The notes under the pieces are model-generated. The model searched no databases. It saw only the letters and a list, made by a program, of their open reading frames with translations, and was not told the DNA's origin. Shown one piece after another: positions 63,892 to 64,000 of a stretch of 64,000 nucleotides of DNA. Position numbers and translations under genes: made by a program. The first letter of the stretch is position 1. Each line of letters opens with the position of its first letter. This DNA comes from Salinispora fenicalii (lineage in GTDB: Bacteria > Actinomycetota > Actinomycetes > Mycobacteriales > Micromonosporaceae), in NCBI RefSeq assembly GCF_000514815.1, contig NZ_AZWQ01000008.1, forward strand, positions 47,212-111,211. The letters run 5' to 3'.

Positions 63892-64000
63892 TGGCGGCCC
63901 ATGGCGGCACCCATGCCCGCCCCGCCGGGGGTCACGATCGGCCCCCACGGTTTCGGCAACTACCGTGAGGGCCGGTCAGCGACGATTGCGCGTGGCTCGC
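63892..64000. other. Window end, no gene seen
   Basis: About 110 bases after the ApbE-like stop. No start with a ribosome site or recognisable protein sequence is seen before the window ends. Confidence 0.4.

Overview
The window is about 70% G+C, uses GTG starts at least as often as ATG, and packs genes tightly, with many 4-base stop/start overlaps. Gene content and order point to a filamentous actinobacterium, most likely Micromonosporaceae (Salinispora or Micromonospora type). This is inferred from order and protein style; no search was run. The first two thirds follow the order I recall for Mycobacterium tuberculosis Rv2918c to Rv2993c: glnD-glnB-amtB, ftsY, smc, mutM, rnc, DUF177, sepIVA, coaD, rsmD, recG, DAK protein, thiL, DUF3515, ddl, gpsA, cofC, ppk, mutT1, hup, leuD, leuC, IclR regulator. 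It is therefore mostly conserved chromosomal core. I found no rRNA, insertion sequence, prophage or CRISPR array.

Layout. 1-2.9 kb: nitrogen operon amtB-glnB-glnD (minus strand; glnD runs off the window) behind a candidate GlnR box. 3.1-5.6 kb: a secreted beta-helix protein and a kinase-fold protein next to ftsY. 5.6-13.6 kb: ftsY, a divergent PhoD-like phosphatase, a DinB protein, a HAD hydrolase and smc. 13.7-16 kb: a 16-base repeat array, a small coiled-coil gene and a membrane-anchored CAP protein. 16-21.4 kb: mutM, rnc, plsX, rpmF, DUF177 and sepIVA, then coaD and rsmD. 21.7-27.3 kb: an LPXTG surface protein, recG with a DAK-type protein, and rpmB. 27.4-31.1 kb: GNAT, thiL, an Lrp-type protein, DUF3515 and ddl. 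31.2-32.9 kb: an Scr1/Scr2-like (DUF5753/DUF397) accessory pair. 32.9-41.1 kb: ROK kinase, PLP enzyme, gpsA, plsC, cofC, a small cold-shock-like protein, ppk with a PHO box, and mutT1. 41.2-45.5 kb: hup, leuD, leuC, divergent ndgR, two identical tRNA-Glu genes and tRNA-Gln. 45.6-52.1 kb: FAH hydrolase, hypotheticals, a TetR/FAD-monooxygenase module and arfB. 52.2-56.1 kb: moxR, DUF58, VWA and a trypsin-like protease. 56.3-64 kb: an exonuclease-type membrane protein, cimA, a PRC-barrel protein, a tyrosine phosphatase, ilvE, leuB and an ApbE-like protein.

How the genes work together. The left end senses and imports ammonium. The centre joins chromosome organisation (smc, hup), membrane-protein targeting (ftsY), ribosome parts (rpmF, rpmB), phospholipid synthesis (plsX, gpsA, plsC), cofactors (coaD, thiL, cofC) and phosphate storage (ppk). 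leuCD/ndgR, cimA, ilvE and leuB form a branched-chain amino-acid block.

The most interesting non-coding signals are an attenuator-like leader before cimA with tandem Ile codons, a perfect 15-base inverted repeat over the glnD start codon, a 16-base-period repeat array upstream of smc, and a palindromic operator candidate at the TetR promoter. cimA also carries Gln where the second metal-binding His is expected.
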